Assembly (NCBI GenBank): GCA_963971305.1
Contig: OZ020306.1
Coordinates: forward strand, 62,779,022-62,843,021
From: Arcuatula senhousia
Lineage: Eukaryota; Mollusca; Bivalvia; Mytilida; Mytilidae
Length of the DNA: 64,000 nt
Direction: 5' to 3'
This document shows positions 33,512-43,890 of this stretch, piece by piece (the first letter of the stretch is position 1; every line of letters starts with the position of its first letter). The position numbers were made by a program, and so were the translations under genes. Under the pieces are notes generated by a model, which saw only the letters and a list, made by a program, of their open reading frames with translations, had not been told where the DNA came from and did not search any database.

Positions 33512-33607
33512 TAGATCCAGCTGGCCGTACATTGACCTATAATGGTTTACTTTTTTAAAATTGTTATTTGGATGGAGAGTTGTCTCATTGGCACCCACAC
33601 CACATCT
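33512..33607 (+). repeat. Bivalve dispersed repeat fragment
   Basis: The run GGCCGTACATTGACC, TATAATGGTTTAC, then GAGAGTTGTCTCATTGGCAC is one I associate with very high-copy mussel repeats. It is short and non-coding. Confidence 0.5.
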
Positions 33608-33987
33608 TCCTATATCTATTATAACATAATAGGGCATTATATTAGAAATGTGAGACATGGTTTTCAGCTTGTATTCTGTGCAAATTTATGCAAAATAAAA
33701 GAACAGAGTTCCAATGTCCCTGTGGTGCACATATTTTATCTGTCCAAGGGCAACAACTAATATTTGTTTTTATAAATATCATAAGAGAAATGTAGGCTTG
33801 AAAGCACTTACAATGCAATTCTCTGTATAATTAATATTTCCATGATTTTTTAAATTGTCCAAGACATTGCTGATATGAACCTTTGATATAAGTTTGATAA
33901 AAAAAAACCTGGCAAAAATCATCACGTGAGAGCACTTGCAATGAAACTTTCAAGATAATTAATATTTACAAGGGGCATAACTCTTTA
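33608..33987. other. Non-coding flank
   Basis: No gene was seen. A stretch around 33840-33980 (AAAAACCTGGCAAAAATC, GTGAGAGCAC) resembles sequence at 36440-36560, so both sides of the family B element share an older repeat. Confidence 0.4.
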
Positions 33988-35314
33988 AAAACCAGATGCT
34001 CCGCAGGGCCAGCTTTATACGACCGCAGAGCTTGAACCCTGAACAGTTGGGGCAAGTATGGACACAACATTTAAGCTGGATTCAGCTCTAAATTTGGGTT
34101 GTGATTAAATAGTTGACACAGCATAGGTTTCTGACACAGAATGAATGTGGTCTAATGAACTTAAAATTTTTTTTTGCCTTTGAGCAATTCACTATGCTGT
34201 TGAATATTATTCCGCAATATTGTGCAAATTAAATTTTTTTTGCTATTGCACAATACTGTGCAATTGAAGATTTCTTGCGATTGCTGAATACTGTGCAATT
34301 GAAAATTTCTTGCTATTGCACAATACTTATATAATAATTTTGGATCCTGATTTGGACCAACTTGAAAACTGGGCCCATAATCAAAAATCTAAGTACATGT
34401 TTAGATTCAGCATATCAAAGAAGCCCAAGAATTAAATTTTTGTTAAAATCAAACTTAGTTTAATTTTGGACCCTTTGGACTTTAATGTAGACCTACATGT
34501 ATTTGAAAACTGGACAAAAAATTAAGAATCTACATACACAGTTAGATTTGGCATATCAAAGAACCCCAATTATTCAATTTTTGATGAAATCTAACAAAGT
34601 TTAATTTTGGACCAACTTGAAAACTGGGCCAATCATCAAAAATCTAAGTACATTTTTAGATTCAGCATATCAAAGAACCCCAAGGATTCAATTTTTGTTA
34701 AAATCAAACTAAGTTTAATTTTTGACCCTTTGGACCTTAATGTAGATCTAGACCAATTTGAAAACGGGACCAAAAATTAAGAATCTACATACACAGTTAG
34801 ATTTAGCATATCAAAGAACCCTAATTATTCAATTTTTGATGAAATCAAACAAAGTTTTATTTTGGACCCTTTGGGCCCCTTATTCCTAAACTGTTGGGAC
34901 AAAAACTCCCAAAATCAATCCCAACCTTCCTTTTATGGTTATAAACCTTGTGTTTGAATTTCATAGATTTCCATTTACTTATACTAAATTTATGGTGTGA
35001 AAACAAGAAAAATGCTTATTTGGGCCCCTTTTTGGCCCCAAATTCCTAAACTGTTGGGACCTCAACTCCCAAAATCAATCCCAACCTTCCTTTTGTGGTC
35101 ATAAACCTTGTGTTTAAATTTCATTGATTTCTATTTGCTTATACTAAAGTTATTGTGCGAAAACCAAGAATAATGCTTATTTGGGCCCTTTTTTGGCCCT
35201 TAATTCTTAAACTGTTGGAACCAAAACTTCTAAAATCAATCCCAACCTTCCTTTTGTGGTCTTAAACCTTGTGTCAAAATTTCATAGATTTCTATTTACT
35301 TATATTAAAGTTAT

Positions 35315-35989
35315 CAGTGTTTTCCATTCGGCATTTAAGCCGGGTGTGCCGACCACCTTTCTATTTTAGGAGGTGGTCGGCTTTTTTTTTCAAATTTCGG
35401 ATTTCGCCTCGCTGATTTGTTTTCATTGACAAAGATGGCGTCCAATCGTCAAATTTCAATTTTTTCATTTATCAATCGGGGTACAAAAAAGGCAGATGAC
35501 GATGATGATAAAGAAAATACTAGACCAAATAAGTTAAATAAAATTGATAGTAATGTTGAAGTTGTGGAAATTGAACAAAAATCAACCAAACAACGGAAAA
35601 GACACGCAAGTGAAGACAAATATGAGCAAGACTTCAAATGGCTTATATTCACAGAGGAAGGATACTACTGTTCTATGGGCCAAAAATACGGCACAAAAGC
35701 AAGAAACAGGACATAAAATTGTAAATGAAAGAAGAGAGAAAAGAGATAAATTGTTGAAAAAAATCAAATCAAAGAATATTTGACAATTAATATGACTACG
35801 TCTATTTATGTTTGTTCAACTCCATTAAATGTGAATATTATTCTAATCTTTTTTTTTTGTGACCCTCACGTGCACCCACAGTAAATTAAAAAAAAAAAAA
35901 AACGGGTGGACATTTAAAAAAAAACCACCCGGTTGCAAGTGATTTTTTTAAAACACCCACCTTCCCGTAGTGAAAAGAGGAAAACACTG
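35315..35989 (+). mobile_element. 675-bp hAT-like non-autonomous element with GTTAT duplication
   Basis: The termini are CAGTGTTTTCC and GGAAAACACTG, and the host repeat's GTTAT is duplicated at 35310-35314 and 35990-35994. The uninterrupted target is visible in sister units of the host repeat (AAGTTATAGTGCG). Near the left end GCCGACCACCT pairs with AGGTGGTCGGC to form a hairpin. A CAG terminus suits hAT-like elements, some of which make 5-bp duplications. It contains a remnant transposase N-terminus (next entry). Confidence 0.8.
35417..35716 (+). pseudogene. hAT-type transposase N-terminal remnant
   Basis: The frame of 99 codons contains MASNRQISIFSFINRG, a lysine/aspartate-rich linker, and then KYEQDFKWLIFTEEGYYC. 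The pattern 'F-WL-...-G-YC' matches the zinc-finger entry (TTF/BED-like) of hAT transposases of the ZNF862/KIAA1586 type, but the expected second cysteine is replaced and the frame ends shortly after. It has no catalytic part. It most likely marks the autonomous parent of this element. Confidence 0.55.
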
Positions 35990-36416
35990 GTTATAGTGCG
36001 AAAACCAAGAAAATGCTTATTTGGGCCCTTTTTTGGCCCTTAATTCCTAAACTGCTGGAACCAAAACTTCCAAAATCAATCCCAACCTTCCTTTTGTGGT
36101 CATAACCCTTGTGTCAAAATTTCATAGATTTCTATTTACTTATACTAAAGTTATTGTGCGAAAACCAAGAATAATGCTTATTTTGGCCCTTTTTTGGCCC
36201 TTAATTCCTAAACTGTTGGAACCAAAACTTCCAAAATCAATCCCAACCTTCCTTTTGTGGTCATAAACCTTGTGTTAAAATTTCATAGATTTCTATTTAC
36301 TTATACTAAAGTTATAGTGCGAAAACCTAATGTCTTCGGACGATGACAATGCAGACGACGATGCCAACGTGATACCAATATACGACCAAAAAATTTTCAA
36401 TTTCTGCGGTAGTATG

Positions 36417-37241
36417 ATAATTGATCGGCATAGATTTTTGAACTTGACCATGACATTTCTGATATAACCCTTTGAAATGAGTTTTTAAAAAATCTGGCAA
36501 GAAATGTACACATGAGAGCACATACAATACAATTTTCATACAAGTCTGGTAAGAATTGTACATGTACATGTGAGAGAGCTTACAAGACCGTAAAGACAGA
36601 TGCCCAGTATCCCCCCCACACACACAACACGTTGCACAGGGGACAATAATACTACATGGTTGCTGTTAAACTGAAAGTGCTAGTTATCAAATTTAGAAGT
36701 TACAAAAAATATTCAAATTTTCTAAAAATATATTTTGCTCTTTTTTTGTTTTTGTTTATTTGTTTTTGAGTAACAATGTGAATAAGCAGCAAGACCAAAT
36801 GTTTTAATCAACATATAGGAATTTTAAAAGCAGTTAGACAATCAGTTCCTTCGCTGTTTTGACTGTAAAAATTGAATTAAATGACTTTCCACAGATTGAC
36901 TGATGGATGAAAAAGGGTAAAACAGTATGGCAGCCTCTAACACTCAAGAGAGATAACTTTGTAAAGTCAACTAAATGTTTTAATTACGTTGTGTTGTAAA
37001 GGGAATATTAAGCTTCTCAATGATCAAAATTGGTGTTTGTCAAACTGCTTTATAACCAGTGTAATTTTTCTGACAAAATGGTTGGTTCCAAATTTTTGAA
37101 ATATTTATATTTTTGTTAAAGAGTCAAAGTAAATACATTGTCAAAATTTTTAATTCATGAAAATTAATTGAGTCGAATTAATTTTAGTGAAAGTGTTGGG
37201 TACCAACCTTAAATAAAACAGATGTACAAAAAAAAACTTAC
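36417..37241. other. Non-coding flank or intron
   Basis: AT-rich, with fragments of the repeat also seen at 33840-33980 and a CACACACA run near 36618. No exon found. Confidence 0.35.
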
Positions 37242-37391
37242 TTGGCATTTAAGCAACATAATTCTGCAAATGTACTAAACAGTGTGGTATAATGTCCTTC
37301 ATAAGCATCAGAAATATTTCTACAAACTTTTAATGCATCCAGAAGGTCAGTGATAGAACAAAGGAATTTATAGACTCTACCACGGATGTAT
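37242..37391 (-). CDS. Probable internal exon of an unidentified gene
   Basis: The 150-bp segment lies between TTTTTATATTTTCAG and a GTAAGT donor, with phase 2 at both ends. It encodes 49 complete codons with no stop: YIRGRVYKFLCSITDLLDAL, KVCRNISDAYEGHY, then TTLFSTFAELCCLNA. The peptide looks helical and well-behaved, unlike translated repeats nearby. I do not recognise the family. It is on the same strand as the exons at 26332 and 22487, but phases differ, so a linking exon would be required. Confidence 0.55.
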
Positions 37392-37921
37392 CTGAAAATA
37401 TAAAAAAATGCCACTACAATAAATCTATTTTTATTAAATATTCATTAGTTCAACAAGTTCTACTTTTGCAAGGTGTCCTGAAACAAAATGGATTAAACCG
37501 ACAAAAACATTTCCACCAGGAGCCACCTGTCTTATGCATATTGAAATTGTAGCAAGAATAAATTGTATCATATTAATTGAAATGGACAATAGAAATCTAC
37601 TCACAACACAGGTGATTTAAATAGTGTAAATAAGTGGACTGTATCAAAGAAAACTCAGGTGTTTGTTTATTTCACCATCTTTGACTTTGTCCTGCACTGA
37701 AGTTAACCCTAGATACAATAGGTAAAACGTGACATCATAACTCTTGCAGTATTTTTCAAAATCCTCCAATCTTGTAGCTGCATTTAAATTATGTGAAATA
37801 TAATGATGCTTGCCGTGAAAGTTTCAGCGAGGTCCAATAGTTTGAATCTATTGACCAGTCCAATAGTTCAATGCTTGCAATTTGAAAAATAGTCAAAACA
37901 TTGTGTACTTATTTTATATAG
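37392..37921. other. Non-coding stretch
   Basis: No gene or recognisable repeat was found. It is likely intron if the exon at 37242 is real. Confidence 0.35.
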
Positions 37922-38868
37922 AACCAGATGCTCTGCAGGGCCCAGCTTTATACGACTGCAGAAGTTGAACCTTGAACTGTTGGGGCAAGTATGGACACAA
38001 CAGTACATTTTTAGATTCAGCATTTCAAAGAACCCCAAGGATTCAATTTTTGTTAAAATCAAACTAAGTTTAATTTTGGACCCTTTGGACCTTAATGTAA
38101 GATTCGGCATATCAAAGAACCCCAATTATTCAATTTTTGATGAAATCAAACAAAGTTTAATTTTGGACCCTTTGGGCCCCTTATTCCTAAACTGTTGGGA
38201 CCAAAACTCCCAAAAATCAATCCCAACCATCCTTTTAAGTTCATAAGCCTTGTGTTTAAATTTCATAGATTTCTATTTACTTATACTAAAGTTATGGTGT
38301 GAAAACCAAGAAAAATGCTTATTTGGGCCCCTTTTTGGCCCCTCATTCCTAAACTGTTGGGACTAAAACTCCCAAAAATCAATCCCAACCATCCTTTTAA
38401 GTTCATAAGCCTTGTGTTTAAATTTCATAGATTTCTATTTACTTATACTAAAGTTATGGTGTGAAAACCAAGAAAAATGCTTATTTGGGCCCCTTTTTGG
38501 CCCCTCATTCCTAAACTGTTGGGACCTCAACTCCCAAAATCAATCCCAACCTTCCTGTTGTGGTAATAAACCTTTAGTCAAAATTTCATAGATTTCTATT
38601 TACTTAAACTAAAGTTATATTGCGAAAACAAAAAAAATGCTTATTTGGGCCCTTTTTGGCCCCCAATTCCTAAAATGTAAGGAGCAAACCTCCCAAAATC
38701 AATCCCAACCTTCCTTTTGAGGTCATAAACCTTGTGTTCCAATTTCATAGATTTGTATTCACTTTTACTAAAGTTGGAGTGGGAAAACTAGAAGTATTCG
38801 GACGACATAGACGCCAACGTGATACCAATATACGACCAAAAAATTTTCAATTTTTGCATTCGTATAAA
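37922..38868 (+). mobile_element. Family B element, third copy with a short 5' part
   Basis: It begins ACCAGATGCTCTGCAGGG with TATACGACTGCAG and ends ACCAATATACGACC then TTTTGCATTCGTATAAAA. The core has about four 160-bp units; two adjacent ones (from about 38180 and 38350) are almost identical, indicating recent core expansion. The 37868-38246 frames are repeat translation. Confidence 0.75.
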
Positions 38869-38895
38869 AATGATAACTGAAGTATAATCATGATA

Positions 38896-39056
38896 ATAAT
38901 ATACAATTATGGCCCGTTGAAAAGGTGATTATCAAAAATTGTCAACACAAGAAGTTATTTCATCGAGGGGGCAGCCCGAAGTGAAATAACTTTTAAGGGT
39001 TGACAATTTTAAATATATATACACCTTTTCAACGGGCCACAATTGTTTTATTATAC
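38896..39056. mobile_element. Near-perfect palindromic MITE 1
   Basis: The left arm CAATTATGGCCCGTTGAAAA pairs with the right arm TTTTCAACGGGCCACAATTG. The inner arm GAAGTTATTTCA pairs with TGAAATAACTT, leaving a GGGGGCAGCCC centre. The arms are about 75 bp each and can fold into a single long hairpin. It shares the outer CAATT...TATAATAAAACAATT design with the element at 40553. Confidence 0.85.
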
Positions 39057-39146
39057 CAAACTAACAGCATGAACAGTGGAAGGGCATTTCGAACAATTAC
39101 ACTGTATAGTCTATATTTTTAACATAACACACAAACTGACATTTTT

Positions 39147-39426
39147 GTGAATAAATTACTCAAATTTACAACAAAAGTAGAATCTTTTTGTAAAATATTG
39201 ATGGCCCTGAAAAGGACCATTTATAAGAGATATCACCGGCTTCTGGCACTCTCAGCTTTATTCATGTCCAATGTCTTATTTCCTCATCTCGCGATGGGCT
39301 TCATATGTAACGTGAACACTGCCATTTTGTTTATTTACGTCTGTGACGTAATTTTCATTGGAGGTAACTCAAGTACAAAGACAAACTTAAAAGGTTATTC
39401 ACCGCTGGTGTAAATTTTTAGGGTTA
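39147..39426. other. Unassigned stretch
   Basis: An 88-codon plus frame with hydrophobic C-terminal half is present, but it has no recognisable domain. I do not call a gene here. The last six bases, GGGTTA, are the target duplication of the next element. Confidence 0.3.
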
Positions 39427-40417
39427 CAGACCTGCCAACTATCCCGATTTTCATCCCTCAACCTGAATCCCGATATCGGGATCGTAAAGCAAGTAAAAAA
39501 CCCGATTTTCACAAAATATACCCGAAAAAATTATTGGTTACCGATTTTGAAGTTTTTCTGATCAATTTTTAAAAATCTATAATATTACCTGGGGACATAT
39601 TATGACAAGTTTATATTAACCCTGTGCTAATCAACGGTCACAACAGGTGTCATAATTTGTTGTTGCAAGTAATCGGATTACCTGATGGGTCATAACAATC
39701 CTCAAAATTAGTTAATATTTGTAATCAGAAATTTAGTCAGACGGCCTTTGATTTTTAACCAATTTATCATATACTGTAAGCACAATTTGCAACGTTTACC
39801 GTAGTTCCATGACAAAATCATATTAACTAAAAGATGAGAACAGTGTAATGAACTCTTAAGAAAACATCGTTTATCTTGAAATCGATTTAATTTTTGAAAT
39901 CAGACATGAGTCTGTTGATTTAAAATCGATGCCATTTTGTATACAGTAGAAGTGTATATATAAGCCTCCGTCGGTAAGAGCACCTCTGAACACAAAGAAA
40001 GATAACTCAAATTTTATCCATTTTCTCATTAATACTGGCAGACTTAATAAACATCTGAATTTATTTTTCTAACTTTAGGACATATAGGTTCATGTCTTTT
40101 GAGTTGGTCTAAAGACAAGCAGGTCTTTGGAGGGAGAAAAGGGGGGGTCTTCATTTTAAATCCTTCATTTTTTATTGTCATTTTTCTCTTTTCTTAAATT
40201 GTTTTGTCAATTTTAAAATAAGTACAAGAATCATGCAAATAAAAGAAGTCAAGGCTTATAAGCTTATCATCAGTATACCAAAAGAAAAAAGAAGAGATAT
40301 GAGACTATTTTAAGAGTAAAAAACAGTGCACGCAGAAATGACGCAAAAACTGTAACCCTTAAAAATCTGGTCGCGCACTAAATCCCCCATGGGGATTTTC
40401 AAAAGTTGGCAGGTCTG
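39427..40417. mobile_element. 991-bp hAT-like non-autonomous element with 6-bp duplication
   Basis: The termini are CAGACCTGCCAACT and AGTTGGCAGGTCTG, continuing inside as ATTTTC on the left and GAAAAT pairing imperfectly on the right. GGGTTA flanks both ends (39421-39426 and 40418-40423). The left part is rich in CCCGATTTTC-like motifs (four within 120 bp). There is no transposase. Confidence 0.85.
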
Positions 40418-40552
40418 GGGTTATTTGTCCTTCCTTGCAATTAAATGAAAATTAACTGAATTATTTCAGGTCACGTGATAAAGAATTGTTTGAAATATAT
40501 GTAAGGTGTAATAATATTTAATAATCAATGTTTAAAAGTCACCAATACACAT

Positions 40553-40716
40553 GAATATTATACAATTACTGTCTTTTGATGAGGTAAATATGCGGTTTTA
40601 TTGACTTTTGAAAAAAATGATATTCACTGAGGCCGATGGCCGAAGTGAATATCAGTTTTTCAAAAGTCAATAAAACCCCATATTTACCGAAACAAAAGAC
40701 AGTAATTGTTTTATTC
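40553..40716. mobile_element. Near-perfect palindromic MITE 2
   Basis: The left arm CAATTACTGTCTTTTG pairs with CAAAAGACAGTAATTG. The inner GTTTTATTGACTTTTGAAAA pairs with TTTTCAAAAGTCAATAAAAC, and ATGATATTCACT with AGTGAATATCA around a GGCCGATGGCC centre. It has the same length and the same flanking TAATAAAACAATT-type end as the element at 38896, but different arm sequence. Confidence 0.85.
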
Positions 40717-40934
40717 CATAGTCCGAGAGAAGAAAATGTATCTAATGACAAACATATACCAATTTTTTTTTTACATGAAACATTTTACCATAACGTTGCA
40801 TGTAAAAGCGAGAGACGTTTAGCGCGGTGAATAACACTTTCTCAGGTGAATATGCTTTTTTATTCAAAATCCAATTCATATAGAGAAACCTACTAAAATA
40901 ATACCAATATGGAATAAATGCTAATATTAAAATT

Positions 40935-41261
40935 TTAAGTGTTATTCGGATAAAACGGTATTATTCGGTTGTAAATAAAACAAATATTGTCATACTCTTC
41001 CTTTTCATTATCCAGATTTTCCAAACTTTCTTTTAATTTTGAGTCAACAACTAGCCTGTCCCGAGGTACATTTGCAATATACACCTCCGATAGTTCTCCA
41101 ACACCAACATTAATGTGAAGATATTTTTTTATAGTTTCAATGTATTCTTTCTGCTCTATTGATAGGTTTCCAACAAATCCAATCCTGCTCATTATATCCG
41201 AAGGGCTTTTTAATAGTTCTTTAATCTTTGGTGATAAAAAAACAACTTTAACCAAGTGCAA
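40935..41261 (-). CDS. Orphan ORF of up to 108 codons
   Basis: The frame reads KIKELLKSPSDIMSRIGFVG, then EQKEYIETIKKYLHINVGVG, SEVYIANVPRDRLVVDSKLK, and ends at 40935 after a lysine/glutamate-rich helix. The internal ATG before SRIGFVG is the only plausible start (about 81 codons). Composition is protein-like, but I do not recognise the family, and there is no supporting splice signal of good quality. It could be an exon or transposon debris. Confidence 0.35.
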   Translation of the reverse strand: MHLVKVVFLSPKIKELLKSPSDIMSRIGFVGNLSIEQKEYIETIKKYLHINVGVGELSEVYIANVPRDRLVVDSKLKESLENLDNEKEEYDNICFIYNRIIPFYPNNT

Positions 41262-41502
41262 TGTACATCATGATGTTAGTAGTTCAGTCAGTTCAGTTTC
41301 TTGTATTTTCCACCATTAATAGTGGAGCACTACCCTAGCGTATGGCGTTGAAGACTATGTAAATCTGTTAAACATAAAGAATCGAGCGCACCTAAGCATG
41401 TAAACAGCGGAGGTTAGTACAGTGCAGAGAAATGTCAATTAATTAACTTTCAAAATACGTCTTGACATCAAAAAGTAAAAATTTATATCCATATCAAAAC
41501 CA

Positions 41503-42012
41503 ATGCCACCTAGACGTAAGAAACGAAAACGTAAAAGCAGTACACCAAAGAAACTAGAACATACAAGTTTTAATTTGTGCGAAAGCCTATATTTTGACCC
41601 GGATAATATGGCGGACAGTAGTAACATAAGTAACAATGAAAACAGTGAACAACATGAACAAAATGACTCTGTAGATAAACATTGTGATCCCGTAGATCTA
41701 ACTAGTAGTTCACAGATTACACAAATTAATACAGTCAATCAAAACCAAAATACAGCAATGCAACAAGATGCATCACCTCCACCGATGCCGCCACCCCCCT
41801 TTTTCTTGAACCAATCAATGACGCCGCCTCCACTAAACCAACAAATGCTCGGATTTCCAACAGCAGCACCAGCCCCACCTTGGGTATACCAAATCCTAAT
41901 GATGTTAAACAATATCTCAAATTCTTTAAGTGGTATGTCAACAGAGGTGAAAAGTCTATCTGTGCGTGTAGCTAAGCAGATGATTTATCCTGTAACAATA
42001 ATGATACTATGA
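41503..42012 (+). CDS. LINE ORF1-like protein, truncated by satellite sequence
   Basis: The ORF starts with a basic stretch MPPRRKKRKRKSS (probable nuclear localisation or nucleic-acid-binding segment). It then has an asparagine/glutamine-rich acidic linker, a proline-rich run (PPPMPPPPFF), and PPWVYQILMMLNNISNSL followed by a short heptad-like helix to residue 156. Basic N-terminus, low-complexity linker, 'PPW-x-IL' and coiled coil are typical of ORF1 proteins of CR1-like non-LTR elements in molluscs. At 41977 the sequence turns into the 72-bp satellite (CAGATGATTTATCC), in a frame that differs from the satellite's long frame, and stops after 12 codons. Downstream RNA-recognition or zinc-knuckle parts are missing. 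Confidence 0.6.
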   Translation: MPPRRKKRKRKSSTPKKLEHTSFNLCESLYFDPDNMADSSNISNNENSEQHEQNDSVDKHCDPVDLTSSSQITQINTVNQNQNTAMQQDASPPPMPPPPFFLNQSMTPPPLNQQMLGFPTAAPAPPWVYQILMMLNNISNSLSGMSTEVKSLSVRVAKQMIYPVTIMIL

Positions 42013-42430
42013 CCAATAGAAATGGTGTCAGAGTAAATCTATCACAGTCAGATGATTTATCTTGTACCAATAATGGTACCTTGGCCAATATACATAGTGT
42101 CAGAGTCAATCTATCACTGTCAGATGATTTATCCTGTAATAATAATGATACTGTGACCTATAGACATACCTACAGAGTCAATGTATCACAGTCAGATGAT
42201 TTATCCTATAACAATAATGATACTTTGACCTAAAGACATAGTGTCAGAATCAATCTATCACAGTCATATGATTTTTCCTGTAATAATAAGGATACTGTGG
42301 CCTAAAGACATAGTGTCAGAGTCAATCTATAACAGTCAGATGATTTATCCTGTAACAATAAGGATACTGTGACCTTTAGACATAGTGTCAGAGTCAATCT
42401 ATCACAGTCAGATGATTTATCCTGTAACAC
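41977..42430 (+). repeat. 72-bp satellite block B (plus orientation)
   Basis: About six monomers of the same satellite as at 1-7203, in the opposite orientation, directly follow the ORF1-like frame. The long frame continues 42009-42233 (NGVRVNLSQSDDLSC...) and then hits a stop. Monomers are more diverged than in array A and include one of the NNGTLANIHS type. Confidence 0.9.
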
Positions 42431-43429
42431 TGACACTCAAGCATTAGTTTGAGCTGTAATATACCCCAATGGCATGTCTGGGCGATGTTGGGGGAAGATT
42501 TTCACTCTTATAGGTAGTTGCCTTTATGTTGGTTTTCTAGGCTTTTATGATGGTTTATCGTGTTTTTGGCTTTATGAAGCACCTAATTATATTGAAAAAA
42601 CACATGTTAAAGTTAGCCAAGGCCTTTACGATGAAAATAACACCTTGTATTGACCAATTATATGCTCAGTTTGGTCCAAGGGTGAAACGATCCGGGATTG
42701 GTATTGTCAATATTGACGTCTAGCTATCCAAATTGGGGGTAGGGGTCGATTAAATATTTTTTTTGGCTTACGTTCACATATTTTGTTATAAGTAAATATT
42801 CAGGCATGTAGTAGACACCCTAAGCATTAGTTTGAGCTATAATATACCCAAATGGCATGCCTGGGCGGTGCTGGGGGAAGATTTTCACTCTTATGGGTAG
42901 TTGCCTTTATGTTGGTTTTCTAGGCTTTTGTGATGGTTTATCGTGTTTTCCGCTCAATGAAGCACCTATTTAAATTTAAAAAAAAGTCAAAGTTAGCCAA
43001 GACATTTACGATGAAAATGACACCTTGTATATACGAATAATATGCTCAGTTTGGTTCCTAGGGTGAAAAGATCCGGTGTAAATATTGTCATAATTGGCGT
43101 CTGGCTATTCAAATTGGAGGTAAGGGTCGATTAACCATTTTGTTCGCCTCTGTCCACATATTTTAGTATAAATAAAGAGTCAGGCATGAAGTAGACACCC
43201 AAAGCATTAGTTTGAGCTAGAATATACCCCAATGGCATGCCTGGGTGGTGCTTGGGTAAGATTTTCACTCTTATAGGTAGTTGCCTTTATGTTTTTTTGA
43301 AGGCTTTTATGATGGTTTATCGTGTTTTCCGCTTAATGAAGCACTTTTTTTATGTTGGTAAACACATCTTAAAGTTAGCCAAGGCCTTTACAATGCAGAT
43401 GACACCTTGTATAACAATGGACAATCTAT
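42431..43429 (+). repeat. ~380-bp tandem repeat, block 1
   Basis: Units starting AAGCATTAGTTTGAGCT are at about 42441, 42822 and 43203. Each carries GGTAGTTGCCTTTATGTTGG, GTTAGCCAAG-C-TTTACGATG and CACATATTTT. The third unit is cut short by satellite block C. ORFs in this repeat are inconsistent between copies. Confidence 0.9.
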
Positions 43430-43890
43430 CACAGTCAGATGATTTATCCTGTAACAATAATGATACTATGACCAATAGAAATGGTGTCAGAGTAAATCTA
43501 TCACAGTCAGATGATTTATCTTGTACCAATAATGGTACTTTGGCCAATATACATAGTGTCAGAGTCAATCTATCACTGTCAGATGATTTATCCTGTTATA
43601 ATAATGATACTGTGACCTATAGACATACCGTCAGAGTCAATGTATCACAGTCAGATGATTTATCCTATAACAATAATGATACTTTGACCTAAAGACATAG
43701 TGTCAGAATCAATCTATCACAGTCATATGATTTTTCCTGTAATGATAAGGATACTGTGGCCTAAAGACATAGTGTCAGAGTCAATCTATAACAGTCAGAT
43801 GATTTATCCTGTAACAATAAGGATACTGTGACCTTTAGACATAGTGTCAGAGTCAATCTATCACAGTCAGATGATTTATCCTGTAACACT
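43430..43890 (+). repeat. 72-bp satellite block C (plus orientation)
   Basis: This nearly repeats block B monomer by monomer. It enters through CAATCTATCACAGTCAG within the 380-bp repeat. The block is one copy of a 1459-bp tandem duplication that includes the following 380-bp units. Confidence 0.9.

Larger units (their letters stand above)
33988..36416 (+). mobile_element. Family B element, near complete, with a nested hAT-like insertion
   Basis: It starts ACCAGATGCTCCGCAGGG with TATACGACCGCAG and ends ACCAATATACGACC then TTTCTGCGGTAGTATGA, so the termini hold an inverted TATACGACCGCA. The left third carries degenerate copies of GAAAACTGGGCC, TTAGATTCAGCATATC and ATTCAATTTTTG blocks. The right part has five or more 160-bp core units. 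A 675-bp element with its own ends and duplication is inserted at 35315. Non-coding apart from that insert. Confidence 0.8.
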
